Position numbers and translations under genes: made by a program. Shown piece by piece: positions 33,491 through 43,143 of a DNA stretch of 64,000 nucleotides. Below the pieces are notes generated by a model that saw nothing but the letters and a program-made list of their open reading frames with translations, was not told the DNA's origin and did not search any database. The stretch's first letter is position 1. Each line of letters starts with the position of its first letter. Source of the DNA: Parafannyhessea umbonata (GTDB taxonomy: Bacteria; Actinomycetota; Coriobacteriia; Coriobacteriales; Atopobiaceae); contig NZ_FOGP01000004.1 of NCBI RefSeq assembly GCF_900111255.1, forward strand, positions 1 to 64,000, read 5' to 3'.

Positions 33491-36400
33491 CTACTCCTCG
33501 CCCTCGTCGTCGCCGCCGACCTCCTCGAGGACGCCCAGCGCTGCGGGAAGGAGCTCCTCCTTGCCCGTGCGGAACGGATAGTTCATCTTCTTGGTCTTGG
33601 GATAGATGATCGCCCTGCGCTCCTTGAGCTTGAGTGCGGTGTCACGCGGGACCTCGATGTTGGCATACGTCAGGCGACCGTTTGCGAGCGACACCGACGT
33701 CACGCCCATGCGCTGGGCGCGGATGCGTATGCGCGCGCGGTCGAAGAGGTTCTTGCCCGCAAGCGGCAGTGCTCCGTACTTCTCTTCCAGCTCGACCTGG
33801 AGCGCGTCGACGTCCGACAGCTCCGTCGCGGCGGCCAGTTTGCGATACGCCAAGACGCGCTTGTCTACGTCGGGCAGGTACTCGTCGGCCAGATAGAAGT
33901 CGGCCGGCAGGTTAATCGTAACCTCGGGCAGCTCGACCTCGCCGGTCTCACCGCGGGCCTCGCTCACGGCCTGGCCCAGCATCTGCGTGAAGAGGTCAAA
34001 GCCGACGCTCGAGAGATTGCCGTGCTGCTCTGCGCCGACCAGCGAGCCGGCGCCGCGAATCTCGAGGTCGCGCATGGCGATGCGCATGCCGCTGCCCAGG
34101 TCCTGGTTCTCGTTGATCGCGATCAGGCGGTCGGTCGCCTCTTCGGTCAGGGGAATCTCGCCCGGGAACATGAAGTAGGCGTATGCCTGGGTGCGCCCAC
34201 GGCCGACGCGGCCTTTGAGCTGATACAGCTGGGCCAGGCCCAGGCGCTGGGCGTCCTCGATGATGAGCGTGTTGGTGTGCGGGTTGTCGATGCCACTCTC
34301 GATGATGGTCGTCGCAACCAGGACGTCGATCTCGTGCTCCTGGAACTGGAGCATGACGTCCTCAACCTGCGCCGCGCTCATCTTTCCGTGGGCCACGCCG
34401 ACGCGCGCCTCTGGCGCGGCCTCCTGCACTCGGTCGACGGCGTCCTGGATGGTAGTCACGCGGTTGCTCACGTAATACACCTGGCCCTCGCGCGACAGCT
34501 CGGTACGGATGGCGGTGGACACCACGTCGGGATCCCACTCGCCCACTGTCACCTTGACGGGCAAGCGCCCGGGCGGCGGAGTCAGGATGAGGCTCATGTC
34601 GCGCACACCGCTCATGGCCATCTGCATGGTGCGCGGGATGGGCGTGGCGGAGAGCGTCAGCACGTCAACCTGCTCGCGCATGTTCTTGAGCTGCTCCTTG
34701 TGCTGGACGCCGAAGCGCTGTTCCTCGTCGATGATGACGAGACCCAAATCATGCGGGTTTACGTCGGCAGACAGCAAGCGATGCGTGCCGATGAGCACGT
34801 CGACGTCACCCGAGGCAAAGCCTTCGAGCGCCTTGCGCTGCTGGGCCGGCGTGACGAAGCGTGAGAGCACCTTGACCGTCAGGTCAAAGGGCGTGAAGCG
34901 CGAGAAGAACGTCTCGTAATGCTGCTGGGCAAGAATGGTCGTGGGACAGAGCACCATGACCTGCTTGCAGTCCTGGCAGCACTTGAAGGCGGCACGCAGC
35001 GCAACCTCGGTCTTGCCAAAGCCGACGTCCCCGCACAGAAGGCGGTCCATGGGCTTGGAGGACTCCATGTCGGCCTTGATGTCTGCGATGGCCCCCTCCT
35101 GATCCGGGGTGACGGTGTACGGGAAGCTCGCCTCCATGTCCAGCTGGGCCGGGGTATCGAGGGCAAAGGCATGGCCGCTGACGGCGGAGCGCCTCGTGTA
35201 GAGGTCAACGAGGTCGAATGCGAGCTTCTTGGCAGACTTTCTGGCCTTGCCCGTAGCACGCGACCAGTCGGCGGTGTTCAGGCGAGTCAGGCGCGGGCTC
35301 GACCCGTCGGGGCCAACATAGCGCGTGATTCGGTCGACCTGCTCGAGCGGCACGAACAGCTTGTCGCCGCCCGCGTACTCAAGCAGGAAGTAGTCCCTCT
35401 GACGCCCGCCGACCTCCTGGCGTACGATCTGCGAGAACAGGGCGATGCCATGCGTCGCGTGCACGACGTAGTCACCCGGCTTGAAGGGGAAAGTCACGCT
35501 GGTGGGATCGATCTTGCGCACGCGGTGCTTGTGCTTCGCCATTCGCGCAGTCAGGTCCGAGACCGAAAACACCCCAAGGTGCGCCGAGGGAATCACGATG
35601 CCTGCGGGCACGGGAGCGTCGAAGAACGTCACCATGCCCCGGTCCAGGGGAACGGGCGTGCGGTTGGCCTCGGCGTCGGTCACGGGCTGTCGGTTCTCGA
35701 CCGCCGCGGCAAGCGACTCCTTGATGGGAATGTTCTCGTCGGTGAAGGTAAGCTCAAGCGCTTCGCGGGCACCGCGATCGGGAACGGCAAACACCACCGA
35801 ATCGTTCACGTTCACCAGTTGGCGCATTCTTCCCAGTAGCTTGCTGTCGGAGCCGGCAACGGCAGGCTGGCGAACCTCGATCTGCGCGGTCGTCGAGGAC
35901 CCCGTGCGCTGGAGTGACGAGAAGGACAGGCGCTGCTGCTTGCCAAAGTCGAGCTCCCGAGGACTGGTAAACAGCCCTTCGGGGCGCACGTGATTGTTGC
36001 GCGCCATGGCCTGGATCTCGTCCGTAGCACGCATGCAGTCGTCAAACAGCGAGCGCGGCTCCGAGAGGACCACCAGGGCGTCCTTCGAGATGTGGTCAAC
36101 GGGACTGGCGGAAGACCCGTAGAGCTCGACCAGGTACTTCTCGAGCGTGGGGTCGTCGGCCTGGGCCTCGATGAGCTCGAGGTCGGCAGCCACCTTCGAG
36201 TTATCCTGCGCGCGGTTGTAGAGCGCCTTGCGCGCGTTGGCCACCGTCTCAGAAGTCAGCGCGAGCTCGCGGCAGGGCAGAATGGTGACCGACTGTAGCT
36301 CACCGATGGTCTGCCCCGTCGAGGGCAGCATGCGACGAACACGGTCGACCTCGTCGCCAAAGAACTCGATGCGCACAGGCGCCGTCGCCTGGGCGGAAAA

Positions 36401-36958
36401 CACGTCCACGGCGTCGCCGTGCGCGCAGAACGCGCCGGGTTCGTCGACCTCGCCGGCGCCGCCACGGTCGCTATAGCCCATGTTCACCAGGATGCGCGGG
36501 AGGTCGTCGGGTTCCATCTGGTCGCCCACGGCCACCGAGCAGGAGTCATAGTAGCCCGAGCCCACGGGTGGGACGCAACGGAGAAGGGCACGCGCACTCG
36601 AGACCACCAGGCACTTCTCGCCCGCGGCAAGACGCGACATGGCGTGGACGCGCGCGCCGACGACCGCGTCGTCGGCCTTGGTCGCGGACCAGGGCCAGTC
36701 GCGACGCTCGGGGTAGCGACATACGACGTCCATGCCTAGCCATGCCGCAAGGGCGCGGGCCGTGCGGTCAGCCGCCTCTTCTCCGGCGACGATGTAGAGA
36801 CAGGCCCTGGGATCTTCCGCCCAAAGGGAGGCGAGCATGAGGGGCCGCGCGCTCTGAGCAATGCCCAGGGTCGCATCAGCGCCCGCACTCAGCTCGGCAC
36901 GAAGCGGCTTGAGCTCCGGGGCGGACAGGAGCTGCTTGGAAACACGATTAATAAACAT
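33491..36958 (-). CDS. mfd: Transcription-repair coupling factor
   Basis: A 1155-residue DNA translocase that pushes stalled RNA polymerase off damage and recruits UvrA. In order: UvrB-like N-terminal domains; the RNA polymerase-interacting domain (FKPGDYVVHATHGIALFSQI, about residues 490-550); the helicase core with Walker A CGDVGFGKTE near 640 and the box IIDEEQRFGV; and the C-terminal regulatory domain. The ATG at 36958 is used; the frame extends 27 bases further. A TACAAT box 7 bases before the ATG and no ribosome site suggest a leaderless mRNA. Confidence 0.95.
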   Translation of the reverse strand: MFINRVSKQLLSAPELKPLRAELSAGADATLGIAQSARPLMLASLWAEDPRACLYIVAGEEAADRTARALAAWLGMDVVCRYPERRDWPWSATKADDAVVGARVHAMSRLAAGEKCLVVSSARALLRCVPPVGSGYYDSCSVAVGDQMEPDDLPRILVNMGYSDRGGAGEVDEPGAFCAHGDAVDVFSAQATAPVRIEFFGDEVDRVRRMLPSTGQTIGELQSVTILPCRELALTSETVANARKALYNRAQDNSKVAADLELIEAQADDPTLEKYLVELYGSSASPVDHISKDALVVLSEPRSLFDDCMRATDEIQAMARNNHVRPEGLFTSPRELDFGKQQRLSFSSLQRTGSSTTAQIEVRQPAVAGSDSKLLGRMRQLVNVNDSVVFAVPDRGAREALELTFTDENIPIKESLAAAVENRQPVTDAEANRTPVPLDRGMVTFFDAPVPAGIVIPSAHLGVFSVSDLTARMAKHKHRVRKIDPTSVTFPFKPGDYVVHATHGIALFSQIVRQEVGGRQRDYFLLEYAGGDKLFVPLEQVDRITRYVGPDGSSPRLTRLNTADWSRATGKARKSAKKLAFDLVDLYTRRSAVSGHAFALDTPAQLDMEASFPYTVTPDQEGAIADIKADMESSKPMDRLLCGDVGFGKTEVALRAAFKCCQDCKQVMVLCPTTILAQQHYETFFSRFTPFDLTVKVLSRFVTPAQQRKALEGFASGDVDVLIGTHRLLSADVNPHDLGLVIIDEEQRFGVQHKEQLKNMREQVDVLTLSATPIPRTMQMAMSGVRDMSLILTPPPGRLPVKVTVGEWDPDVVSTAIRTELSREGQVYYVSNRVTTIQDAVDRVQEAAPEARVGVAHGKMSAAQVEDVMLQFQEHEIDVLVATTIIESGIDNPHTNTLIIEDAQRLGLAQLYQLKGRVGRGRTQAYAYFMFPGEIPLTEEATDRLIAINENQDLGSGMRIAMRDLEIRGAGSLVGAEQHGNLSSVGFDLFTQMLGQAVSEARGETGEVELPEVTINLPADFYLADEYLPDVDKRVLAYRKLAAATELSDVDALQVELEEKYGALPLAGKNLFDRARIRIRAQRMGVTSVSLANGRLTYANIEVPRDTALKLKERRAIIYPKTKKMNYPFRTGKEELLPAALGVLEEVGGDDEGEE

Positions 36959-36964
36959 GGCCCC

Positions 36965-36970
36965 ATTGTA
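36965..36970 (-). promoter_or_regulatory. -10 box of a probable leaderless mfd promoter
   Basis: TACAAT (minus strand) ends 7 bases before the mfd ATG, putting the transcription start at the start codon. No -35 box or ribosome site is evident. The same arrangement occurs at murE. Confidence 0.45.
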
Positions 36971-36971
36971 C

Positions 36972-37012
36972 AGGCGTGGCCCCACCCCTCTGAGGCAGAC
37001 GAGGCCACGCCT
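36972..37012 (-). terminator. Inverted repeat between mfd and the glycogen operon end
   Basis: AGGCGTGGCC pairs perfectly with GGCCACGCCT across a 21-base loop, immediately upstream of the mfd -10 box. It may end transcription of the glycogen operon. Confidence 0.45.
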
Positions 37013-37044
37013 CTAATTGACCATGCTCGCGCGAGTGGCGGCCG

Positions 37045-37254
37045 CTATAGATCGCGATAGGTGATCAGCCTAAGATCGTCCTGCGACTCGAGCCACTCCC
37101 CAATCTCAGGGTCGATGAGTGCGTCAACGTCCTTGGTCCTGTTGGCGGCCAGCCTGACCCACGCCACGGGCAAGCGCGACCGCCTGCCGGCCCTTTCCGT
37201 CCTCGCGCAGCGCCGCGTTGTTGTTGGTCCCCCTAATCGCCCGCACTTCGCCAC
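37045..37254 (-). pseudogene. Possible gene remnant between the glycogen operon and mfd
   Basis: The frame ending at 37045 reads ANRTKDVDALIDPEIGEWLE and then SQDDLRLITYRDL, which looks like a real acidic protein C-terminus. A second frame just upstream reads AIRGTNNNAALREDGK. Neither has a start with a ribosome site, and the region overlaps the end of the GH13-GH77 gene. I do not recognise the family. It may be a frameshifted remnant or chance coding. Confidence 0.22.
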
Positions 37255-40200
37255 CTGCCGCTCTCCCGCGCCAGTTCGTCCAGCATGTTAGTCGAAGCCG
37301 CCACGTCGTCATAGTCGGCACGCCAGCTCCAGTTGCCCTCAGCGACGCCGGGCACGTTCATGCGCGCCTCGTCGCCCAGCATGAGAACGTCCTGCAGCGC
37401 GAGCATCACGACGTCCGCTTCAGAGGCAAGGCAGCTGCGCGCAATCTTGGTCGCAAGGTCACGGGCTAGAAGGGCGGTCTCTCCATCGTCGGAGAAGAGG
37501 CCGAAGCGCTCGCGCGCCCACCCCAGCAGGGTTTGGGTGTCATGCGTAGAGGTGTAGACCAGCTTGTCAGGCTTGGGCTCATAGCCCTCGCGGACGTCGC
37601 CGTCGAAGAACTGGACAACGTCCATGCCGGGGAAGCCCGTCGTCGAGACGAGGGCGCGGACCGCCGGCGTAATGGTGCCCAAGTCCTCCGCGATGACCGG
37701 AAGAGGGCCGAACTTCTTGTACGCGCGCTGGAACAGATCGAGGCCGGGACCGAAGAACCAGGCCCCCTCCTTTGCGCTCGCGCCACCCGGAATCCTGTAG
37801 TACGATGAGAAGCCCAGGAAGTGGTCAAGGCGCACGTAGTCGTACAGCGAGAACGCACGCTCGAGGCGGCGCATCCACCACTGGTAGCCCGTCTCCTTCA
37901 TGTGGCGCCAGTTGTAGGTGGGATTGCCCCACAGCTGCCCCTCCTGCGCGAAGGAGTCGGGCGGGCATCCCGCCACCTCGGCGGGATAGCCGTTCTGGTC
38001 AAGATAGAACAGCTCTGGATGCGCCCAGACGTCCGCCGAATCGGCCGAGACGTACATGGGCATGTCGCCGATGATCTTGACGCCGCGCTCGCGCGCGTAC
38101 CCGCGCATCTCGTTCCACTGCTGCATGAACATGTACTGGAGCTCGACCTCGCGATTCACGGCATGAGAAAGCTCGGGGTCCCGCGCCAGCGCCGAGTCGT
38201 AGGTTCGGTACTCCTCTGGCCATTCCTGCCAGGGCTTTTCACCCAGCTTGCTCTTAATGGAGCGAAACACGGCGTAGGGAATGAGCCAGTCCTCGTTGTC
38301 CTCGACGAAGCGTCGGAGCTCTGGCGTTCCCTCGAACTTGGTGGAGAGGGTCGCATTGCCTTGCTCTAGACCCCACATGAGGTCCGTGTTGCCCGCAAAG
38401 GCGGAAAGGCCGGCATAGGGCGACCCGTACTCGTCCGTTGGGTTGACGGGCAGCATCTGCCAGTACGTCTGCCCGCCGCGATACAGGTAGTCAATGAACT
38501 TTCGCGCCGGCTCGCCCAGGGTACCGGGCTTTCCAGGGTTGTCCAGGTTGGGAATCGAGGTGATGTGCGCCAGCACGCCCATGCCACGCTGCATGGGGGC
38601 CTGCAGACGCTCCGGCTCGTGAAAGTAGAGCACCGAGGTGCCGAGCGGCCACAGGAATACTTCGACCTCGCCGTCCGCCACGCGGGGCGGCCTGCCGGAA
38701 ACGATGTCGTCCACCCGCGTGGTAACCTGGGGTACGCGCACGTTGTACTGGTTCGCGAGGCTTGCGTTCGCGAGCACGCACACCTTGACGTCGCCCTTGC
38801 GGCGCCAGAAGCCAAACACATCGTCGTTGATGCTGAAGGGCTCGAAGTCACCGTCAACGAACACGGGTAGTGACTTCCTGACCGCGATGGCGTTACGGTA
38901 GGTCGCCAGACAGTCACGGTTCTCGTGGCCCCAGGGGAAGCTCGCGCGGCAATACGGATCGGCATAGCCCTCGAGCCCGGCCTCATCGCCATAGTAGACG
39001 CAGGGCACGCCCGGCATGGTCATCTGGATCAGGGCAGCAACCCATAGCCTGCTGATAGCGAGCCCACGGTGGCTGTCGTCCAGACGGTAATGGTAGCACT
39101 GCTCGTCGGTCATGTCCCCGGGCAGGGGCGCTCCACCCAGAACCGTGAACAGGCGCATCCGGTCGTGGCTGCCCAAAAGGTTAAGCTCGCTGTAGAAGGC
39201 CTCAGGCGGATAGTTCTCGTACAGAGACTCAAGCTCCTCGGCAAGGTCGGCGGCGGTACTCCGGTTGGTCAGGAAGAACTCCAAGGCATGGCGCAGGGGG
39301 TAGTTCATCGTGCCGTCAAGCTCACGCCCCAGGAAGTATTCCCTAAGCTTGCCATACGCTCGCTTGTTGCTCGCGTCCTCCCAGACCTCTCCGATTACGA
39401 CCGCATCGCTTTTCTCGGCCAGTGCCGACGCCTTGATGTCGACGATGAACTCGTCGGTGAGCTCGTCAGCCACATCTAGACGCCAGCCGCGCGCGCCCAA
39501 GCGCAGCCACTTGCGCACAACGCCATCGCGCGCACATATGAGGTCTTGGAACCCGGGGCTGTCCTCGTTGGTCTCAGGCAGATCGTCCACGCCCCACCAG
39601 CTGGCATAGCTCCCGTCATCGCGGAAGTGGAACCAACTGCGATAGGGCGAGTGCTCGTTGCCCATGGCGCCGATGCCGCCGTAGTTGCCATACTTGTCGA
39701 AGTAGAGCGAGTCCGAGCCCACGTGGTTGAAGACGCCGTCGAGGATAATCGATATGCCGTGCCTGGCCGCCTCGTCGCACAGGCGGCTGAAGGCCTTTTC
39801 GTCGCCAAGCATAGGGTCGATCCGAAGGTAGTCGGCCGTGTCGTAGCGGTGGTTGGACGCCGCCTCGAAGATGGGGTTCAGGTAGACGGCAGTCACGCCC
39901 AGGCTCTCAAGGTATGGGAGCTTCTGGCGCACGCCGTCCAGCGAGCCTCCGTAGAAGTCCCATGCGGCGATGCGGCCCTCGGCCGTGCGCTCGTAGTGTG
40001 GATAGGTCGCCCAGTCGTCCACAAGGCGGCGCGCAGGACCCTTGCGCGGCTTCTCGAGCGCAGTCCGTGCACGGCCTTCCCAGTTGTCATCGCGAGCAAA
40101 CCTGTCGGGAAATACCTGGTAGACAATGCCGTTCTTGTACCACTCCGGAAGGACCTCTCGCGTGCGCTCGTAAACGGTCAGCTGGAACGAAGGCGGCTCC

Positions 40201-40547
40201 CCAAAGGCAAACTCGCCCTCGCCGCACGAATGGTCCGCAGCGGCACCATAGCGCCAGACCGAACCGTCCGACGCGATGATCTGGAAGCTGTACCACACGA
40301 TCTCGGGCTTCGAGGGAGAGAAGCTCGCCTCAAAGCGCATGGGCGTATCGGGACCTGCATCTTCCCCCTGCCCGACGAACGCCATGTCGAGCAGTTCCTC
40401 GCCCCTATCATCAACCCAAAGACGCAGCTTGACCTGCACGTTCGGGTCATCCCAGACGTCGATGCGAATCAAAACGGCGCCGCCCACCTGGACGGCGCCA
40501 AAAGGATCCCTGTACTGACGGTCTGAGGTAACGTGCTTTGCTCTCAC
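37233..40547 (-). CDS. Fused GH13 amylase/neopullulanase and GH77 4-alpha-glucanotransferase
   Basis: A 1104-residue bifunctional glucan enzyme. The start is GTG 40547 after AGAGG, 16 bases past glgA. An N-terminal carbohydrate-binding-like domain (to about 140) leads to a GH13 domain (about 150-620), with the nucleophile Asp in GWRLDVADE (near 356), the acid Glu in VIGEVWEDA, and the third Asp in LGSHDRMR. A GH77/MalQ domain follows (about 640-1100), with VRLDHFLGF, VIAEDLGTIT and STHDTQT. It would debranch or hydrolyse maltodextrins and shuffle glucan chains, completing glycogen turnover with GlgP. It is the last gene of the glycogen operon. Confidence 0.9.
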   Translation of the reverse strand: MRAKHVTSDRQYRDPFGAVQVGGAVLIRIDVWDDPNVQVKLRLWVDDRGEELLDMAFVGQGEDAGPDTPMRFEASFSPSKPEIVWYSFQIIASDGSVWRYGAAADHSCGEGEFAFGEPPSFQLTVYERTREVLPEWYKNGIVYQVFPDRFARDDNWEGRARTALEKPRKGPARRLVDDWATYPHYERTAEGRIAAWDFYGGSLDGVRQKLPYLESLGVTAVYLNPIFEAASNHRYDTADYLRIDPMLGDEKAFSRLCDEAARHGISIILDGVFNHVGSDSLYFDKYGNYGGIGAMGNEHSPYRSWFHFRDDGSYASWWGVDDLPETNEDSPGFQDLICARDGVVRKWLRLGARGWRLDVADELTDEFIVDIKASALAEKSDAVVIGEVWEDASNKRAYGKLREYFLGRELDGTMNYPLRHALEFFLTNRSTAADLAEELESLYENYPPEAFYSELNLLGSHDRMRLFTVLGGAPLPGDMTDEQCYHYRLDDSHRGLAISRLWVAALIQMTMPGVPCVYYGDEAGLEGYADPYCRASFPWGHENRDCLATYRNAIAVRKSLPVFVDGDFEPFSINDDVFGFWRRKGDVKVCVLANASLANQYNVRVPQVTTRVDDIVSGRPPRVADGEVEVFLWPLGTSVLYFHEPERLQAPMQRGMGVLAHITSIPNLDNPGKPGTLGEPARKFIDYLYRGGQTYWQMLPVNPTDEYGSPYAGLSAFAGNTDLMWGLEQGNATLSTKFEGTPELRRFVEDNEDWLIPYAVFRSIKSKLGEKPWQEWPEEYRTYDSALARDPELSHAVNREVELQYMFMQQWNEMRGYARERGVKIIGDMPMYVSADSADVWAHPELFYLDQNGYPAEVAGCPPDSFAQEGQLWGNPTYNWRHMKETGYQWWMRRLERAFSLYDYVRLDHFLGFSSYYRIPGGASAKEGAWFFGPGLDLFQRAYKKFGPLPVIAEDLGTITPAVRALVSTTGFPGMDVVQFFDGDVREGYEPKPDKLVYTSTHDTQTLLGWARERFGLFSDDGETALLARDLATKIARSCLASEADVVMLALQDVLMLGDEARMNVPGVAEGNWSWRADYDDVAASTNMLDELARESGRWRSAGD

Positions 40548-40563
40548 GTCGCACCTCTTTGTC

Positions 40564-42036
40564 CTATCGAGCGAGCTCCGGGTGAAGCCCGTAGTACATG
40601 TCCAGGTAGTCGTCGGCCGCACGACTCCAGCTGAAGTCGGTCTCCATGGCCTGCTTCTGAATCCTCTTCCAGGCTTTCTTGTCAGTCCAGAAGACCTCGC
40701 AGGCATCCAGGAGGACGTTGGCCATCTCGTCGGCATTCATGTTCGCGAAGCGGAAGCCCGTGCCCTCGCCGGTGTACTGGTTGTACGGGATGACGCTGTC
40801 CTGCAGGCCACCCGTCTCACGAACGACCGGAAGGGTGCCGTAGCGCATTGCAATCATCTGCGACAGGCCGCACGGTTCGAACTCGGACGGCATCAGCAGG
40901 ATGTCGCCGCCCGCATACATGCGATGCGAAAGTGCGTTGTCGAAGGCGATCTTCGCGCACATCTGGTCGCCGTATGCCCAGTCGAAGTACTTGAAGGCGT
41001 CCTCCTGGTCCTTGTCGCCCGTGCCCAGAACGGCAATCTGGACGCCACGCTCCATCAGGCGGTTCATTGCGTAGCGAACCAGGCCAAGTCCCTTCTGGTT
41101 GGTCAGGCGGCCAATCATGACGACCAGGGGCTTCTCGGCATCAACAGCCAGGCCGAGCTCCCTCTGGAGGGCCTCCTTGCACTTGGCCTTGTTCTTCATC
41201 TTCCCCGGCTCGTAGTTAGCTTCGATCATCGAATCGGTCGCAGGATTCCACGCGTCGACATCGATGCCGTTGAGAATGCCGCGCAGGCTCGAGCTCCTAC
41301 GACGGAAGATACCGTCCATTCCCTCGCCGTAGAAGGGCATCTGCAACTCGCTGGCATAGCTCGGGCTGACGGTCGAGATGGCGTCCGAATAGAGAAGGGC
41401 ACCCTGCATGTAGTTGACGGACGTCGCGTCACAGTACAGCTGCCCGGCAGCCGTCGGGTTGTCCGCAAGGCCCAAGATGTCGTTGAGGACCTTATCGCCG
41501 AACTGTCCCTGGAATTTCACGTTGTGCACGGTAAAGATGGTCTTCACGTTGCGGCATGCCGCGGAGCCCTGGTAGAACTCGCGCAGGAACACCGGAGCCA
41601 TGGCGCACTGCCAGTCGTTGCATTCCAGCACGTCCACCTGAAGCTCAGGCAGATACTGGATTGCCTCGCAGATTGCCTTCGAAAAGAACGCGTAGCGTTC
41701 ACCGTCATCGAAGTAGCCGTATACGCCGTCGCGCTTGAAGTATCCCTCGTTGTCGACAAAGTAGAAGTTGACGCCTTGGTAGGTGAGCTTCTCGATTCCA
41801 CAGTAGACGCTCCTCCAGGCGAGGGGAACGTAGAACTCTGCAACGTGCTTCATCTGCTCCTGGTACTCCTGAGGGATGATGGAGTACTTGGGCATGATCA
41901 CCGAGACGTCCGCCCCCTCATGGTTGAGCGCACGGGGGAGCGAGCCCGCAACGTCGCCCAAGCCACCCGTCTTCACGAACGGGACGGCCTCGGCCGAAGC
42001 GAAAAGTACTTTGATCTTTCTGCCTTGGACTGCCAT
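40564..42036 (-). CDS. glgA: Glycogen synthase (ADP-glucose)
   Basis: A 490-residue GT5 glycosyltransferase that extends alpha-1,4-glucan from ADP-glucose. The N-terminal KVLFASAEAVPFVKTGGLGDV has the KxGGL ADP-glucose motif, and the C-terminal half has PSEFEPCGLSQMIAMRYGTLP, the family signature. The ATG at 42036 follows glgD by 10 bases; the longer frame is unsupported. Order is glgC-glgD-glgA. Confidence 0.95.
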   Translation of the reverse strand: MAVQGRKIKVLFASAEAVPFVKTGGLGDVAGSLPRALNHEGADVSVIMPKYSIIPQEYQEQMKHVAEFYVPLAWRSVYCGIEKLTYQGVNFYFVDNEGYFKRDGVYGYFDDGERYAFFSKAICEAIQYLPELQVDVLECNDWQCAMAPVFLREFYQGSAACRNVKTIFTVHNVKFQGQFGDKVLNDILGLADNPTAAGQLYCDATSVNYMQGALLYSDAISTVSPSYASELQMPFYGEGMDGIFRRRSSSLRGILNGIDVDAWNPATDSMIEANYEPGKMKNKAKCKEALQRELGLAVDAEKPLVVMIGRLTNQKGLGLVRYAMNRLMERGVQIAVLGTGDKDQEDAFKYFDWAYGDQMCAKIAFDNALSHRMYAGGDILLMPSEFEPCGLSQMIAMRYGTLPVVRETGGLQDSVIPYNQYTGEGTGFRFANMNADEMANVLLDACEVFWTDKKAWKRIQKQAMETDFSWSRAADDYLDMYYGLHPELAR

Positions 42037-42046
42037 AGTTCTATCC

Positions 42047-43141
42047 CTACTCCGTAGGCTTCTCCTTGACGTACGGGGCCTCAGACGTGCCCTTGATCTC
42101 GGTGCCGGCAGGCACCTCGTTGTTGCGGTCAACGATGGCGTTCTCGACACGGGCGCCGCTCCTCACGATGCAGGATTGCATCACAATGGAGTTGTTCACG
42201 ACGGCACCCGGCTCGATCACGACGCCACGACCAAGGATGGAGTTGGTGACGGTGCCGTAGATGCGGCAGCTACCGGAGATGCGGGAGTTGGCGACGTGCG
42301 AGCCAAGCTCGAACTTCGCGGGGGCGTTGTCGTGATTCTTGGTCCTGATCGCGCGACCCTCGGGAAAAACCTTGGAAGCGACCGCCGGATCGAGCAGGTC
42401 CATGTTGGACTTGAAATAGGTGTCCTTGTTGAAGATGCCCTCGGCGTAGCCGTCGAAGTCGCAGGTCCTGACATCGACGCGATCGTAGTCGGCGGCCATG
42501 GCCTCGAACAGGTCGAGGTAGTCGGTCTGCTGGTACCAATCGAGCAGCTGGAGCAGGAACTCGCGGCCCATGACGAAGCAGTCGAGGAAGCCCGTGTCGC
42601 CAGGCTCCACACCGTGTTTCACGCCCTTCACGCGGTCGCCCTCGCACGTAAAGCCCGTGATGTCGACGTCCTTGCGCGTAGCCTGCTGCGTGAGGACCGT
42701 AATGTCGGCACCGGTTGCACGATGAGCGGCGATCAGGTCGTCGTAGTCCATGTTGTAGACGAAGTTCGCAGACGAAAGCAGCACCAGGTCACAGGTACCG
42801 CGCTCAAGGAAGACCCTGTTGTGCTCAAGGTCGCGCAGGAGGAAGCGCGAACCCGTACGCGAGGTTCCGAATGCGGAGCCGGGCAGGATGAACAGGCCGC
42901 CCTGCTTGCGGCTCAGGTCCCAGTCACGACCAGAGCCAATGTGGTCGATGAGCGAGCGGTAGTTGTACGGCATGACCATCCCGATGGTATGAATGCCGCA
43001 GTTCACCATATTCGAGAGTGCAAGGTCGACAAGGCGATAGCGTCCCATGAACGGCACAGATGCCGCGGGACGTGACTCGGAGAGTGCGCTCGGATACTTA
43101 GTGGAATAGTTGGCAGTGATGATCCCCAGGAGCTTATCCAT
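42047..43141 (-). CDS. glgD: Glucose-1-phosphate adenylyltransferase subunit GlgD
   Basis: A 364-residue partner of GlgC. The nucleotidyl-transferase fold is visible (VPFMGRYRLVDLALSNMVN; PYNYRSLIDHIGSG) with a C-terminal left-handed beta helix, but the GGxGxR-type catalytic loop of GlgC is replaced by LGIITANYSTKYPS. As in Bacillus and Clostridium, GlgD is probably a non-catalytic regulator that raises GlgC activity. It starts 2 bases after the glgC stop. Confidence 0.93.
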   Translation of the reverse strand: MDKLLGIITANYSTKYPSALSESRPAASVPFMGRYRLVDLALSNMVNCGIHTIGMVMPYNYRSLIDHIGSGRDWDLSRKQGGLFILPGSAFGTSRTGSRFLLRDLEHNRVFLERGTCDLVLLSSANFVYNMDYDDLIAAHRATGADITVLTQQATRKDVDITGFTCEGDRVKGVKHGVEPGDTGFLDCFVMGREFLLQLLDWYQQTDYLDLFEAMAADYDRVDVRTCDFDGYAEGIFNKDTYFKSNMDLLDPAVASKVFPEGRAIRTKNHDNAPAKFELGSHVANSRISGSCRIYGTVTNSILGRGVVIEPGAVVNNSIVMQSCIVRSGARVENAIVDRNNEVPAGTEIKGTSEAPYVKEKPTE

Positions 43142-43143
43142 GG

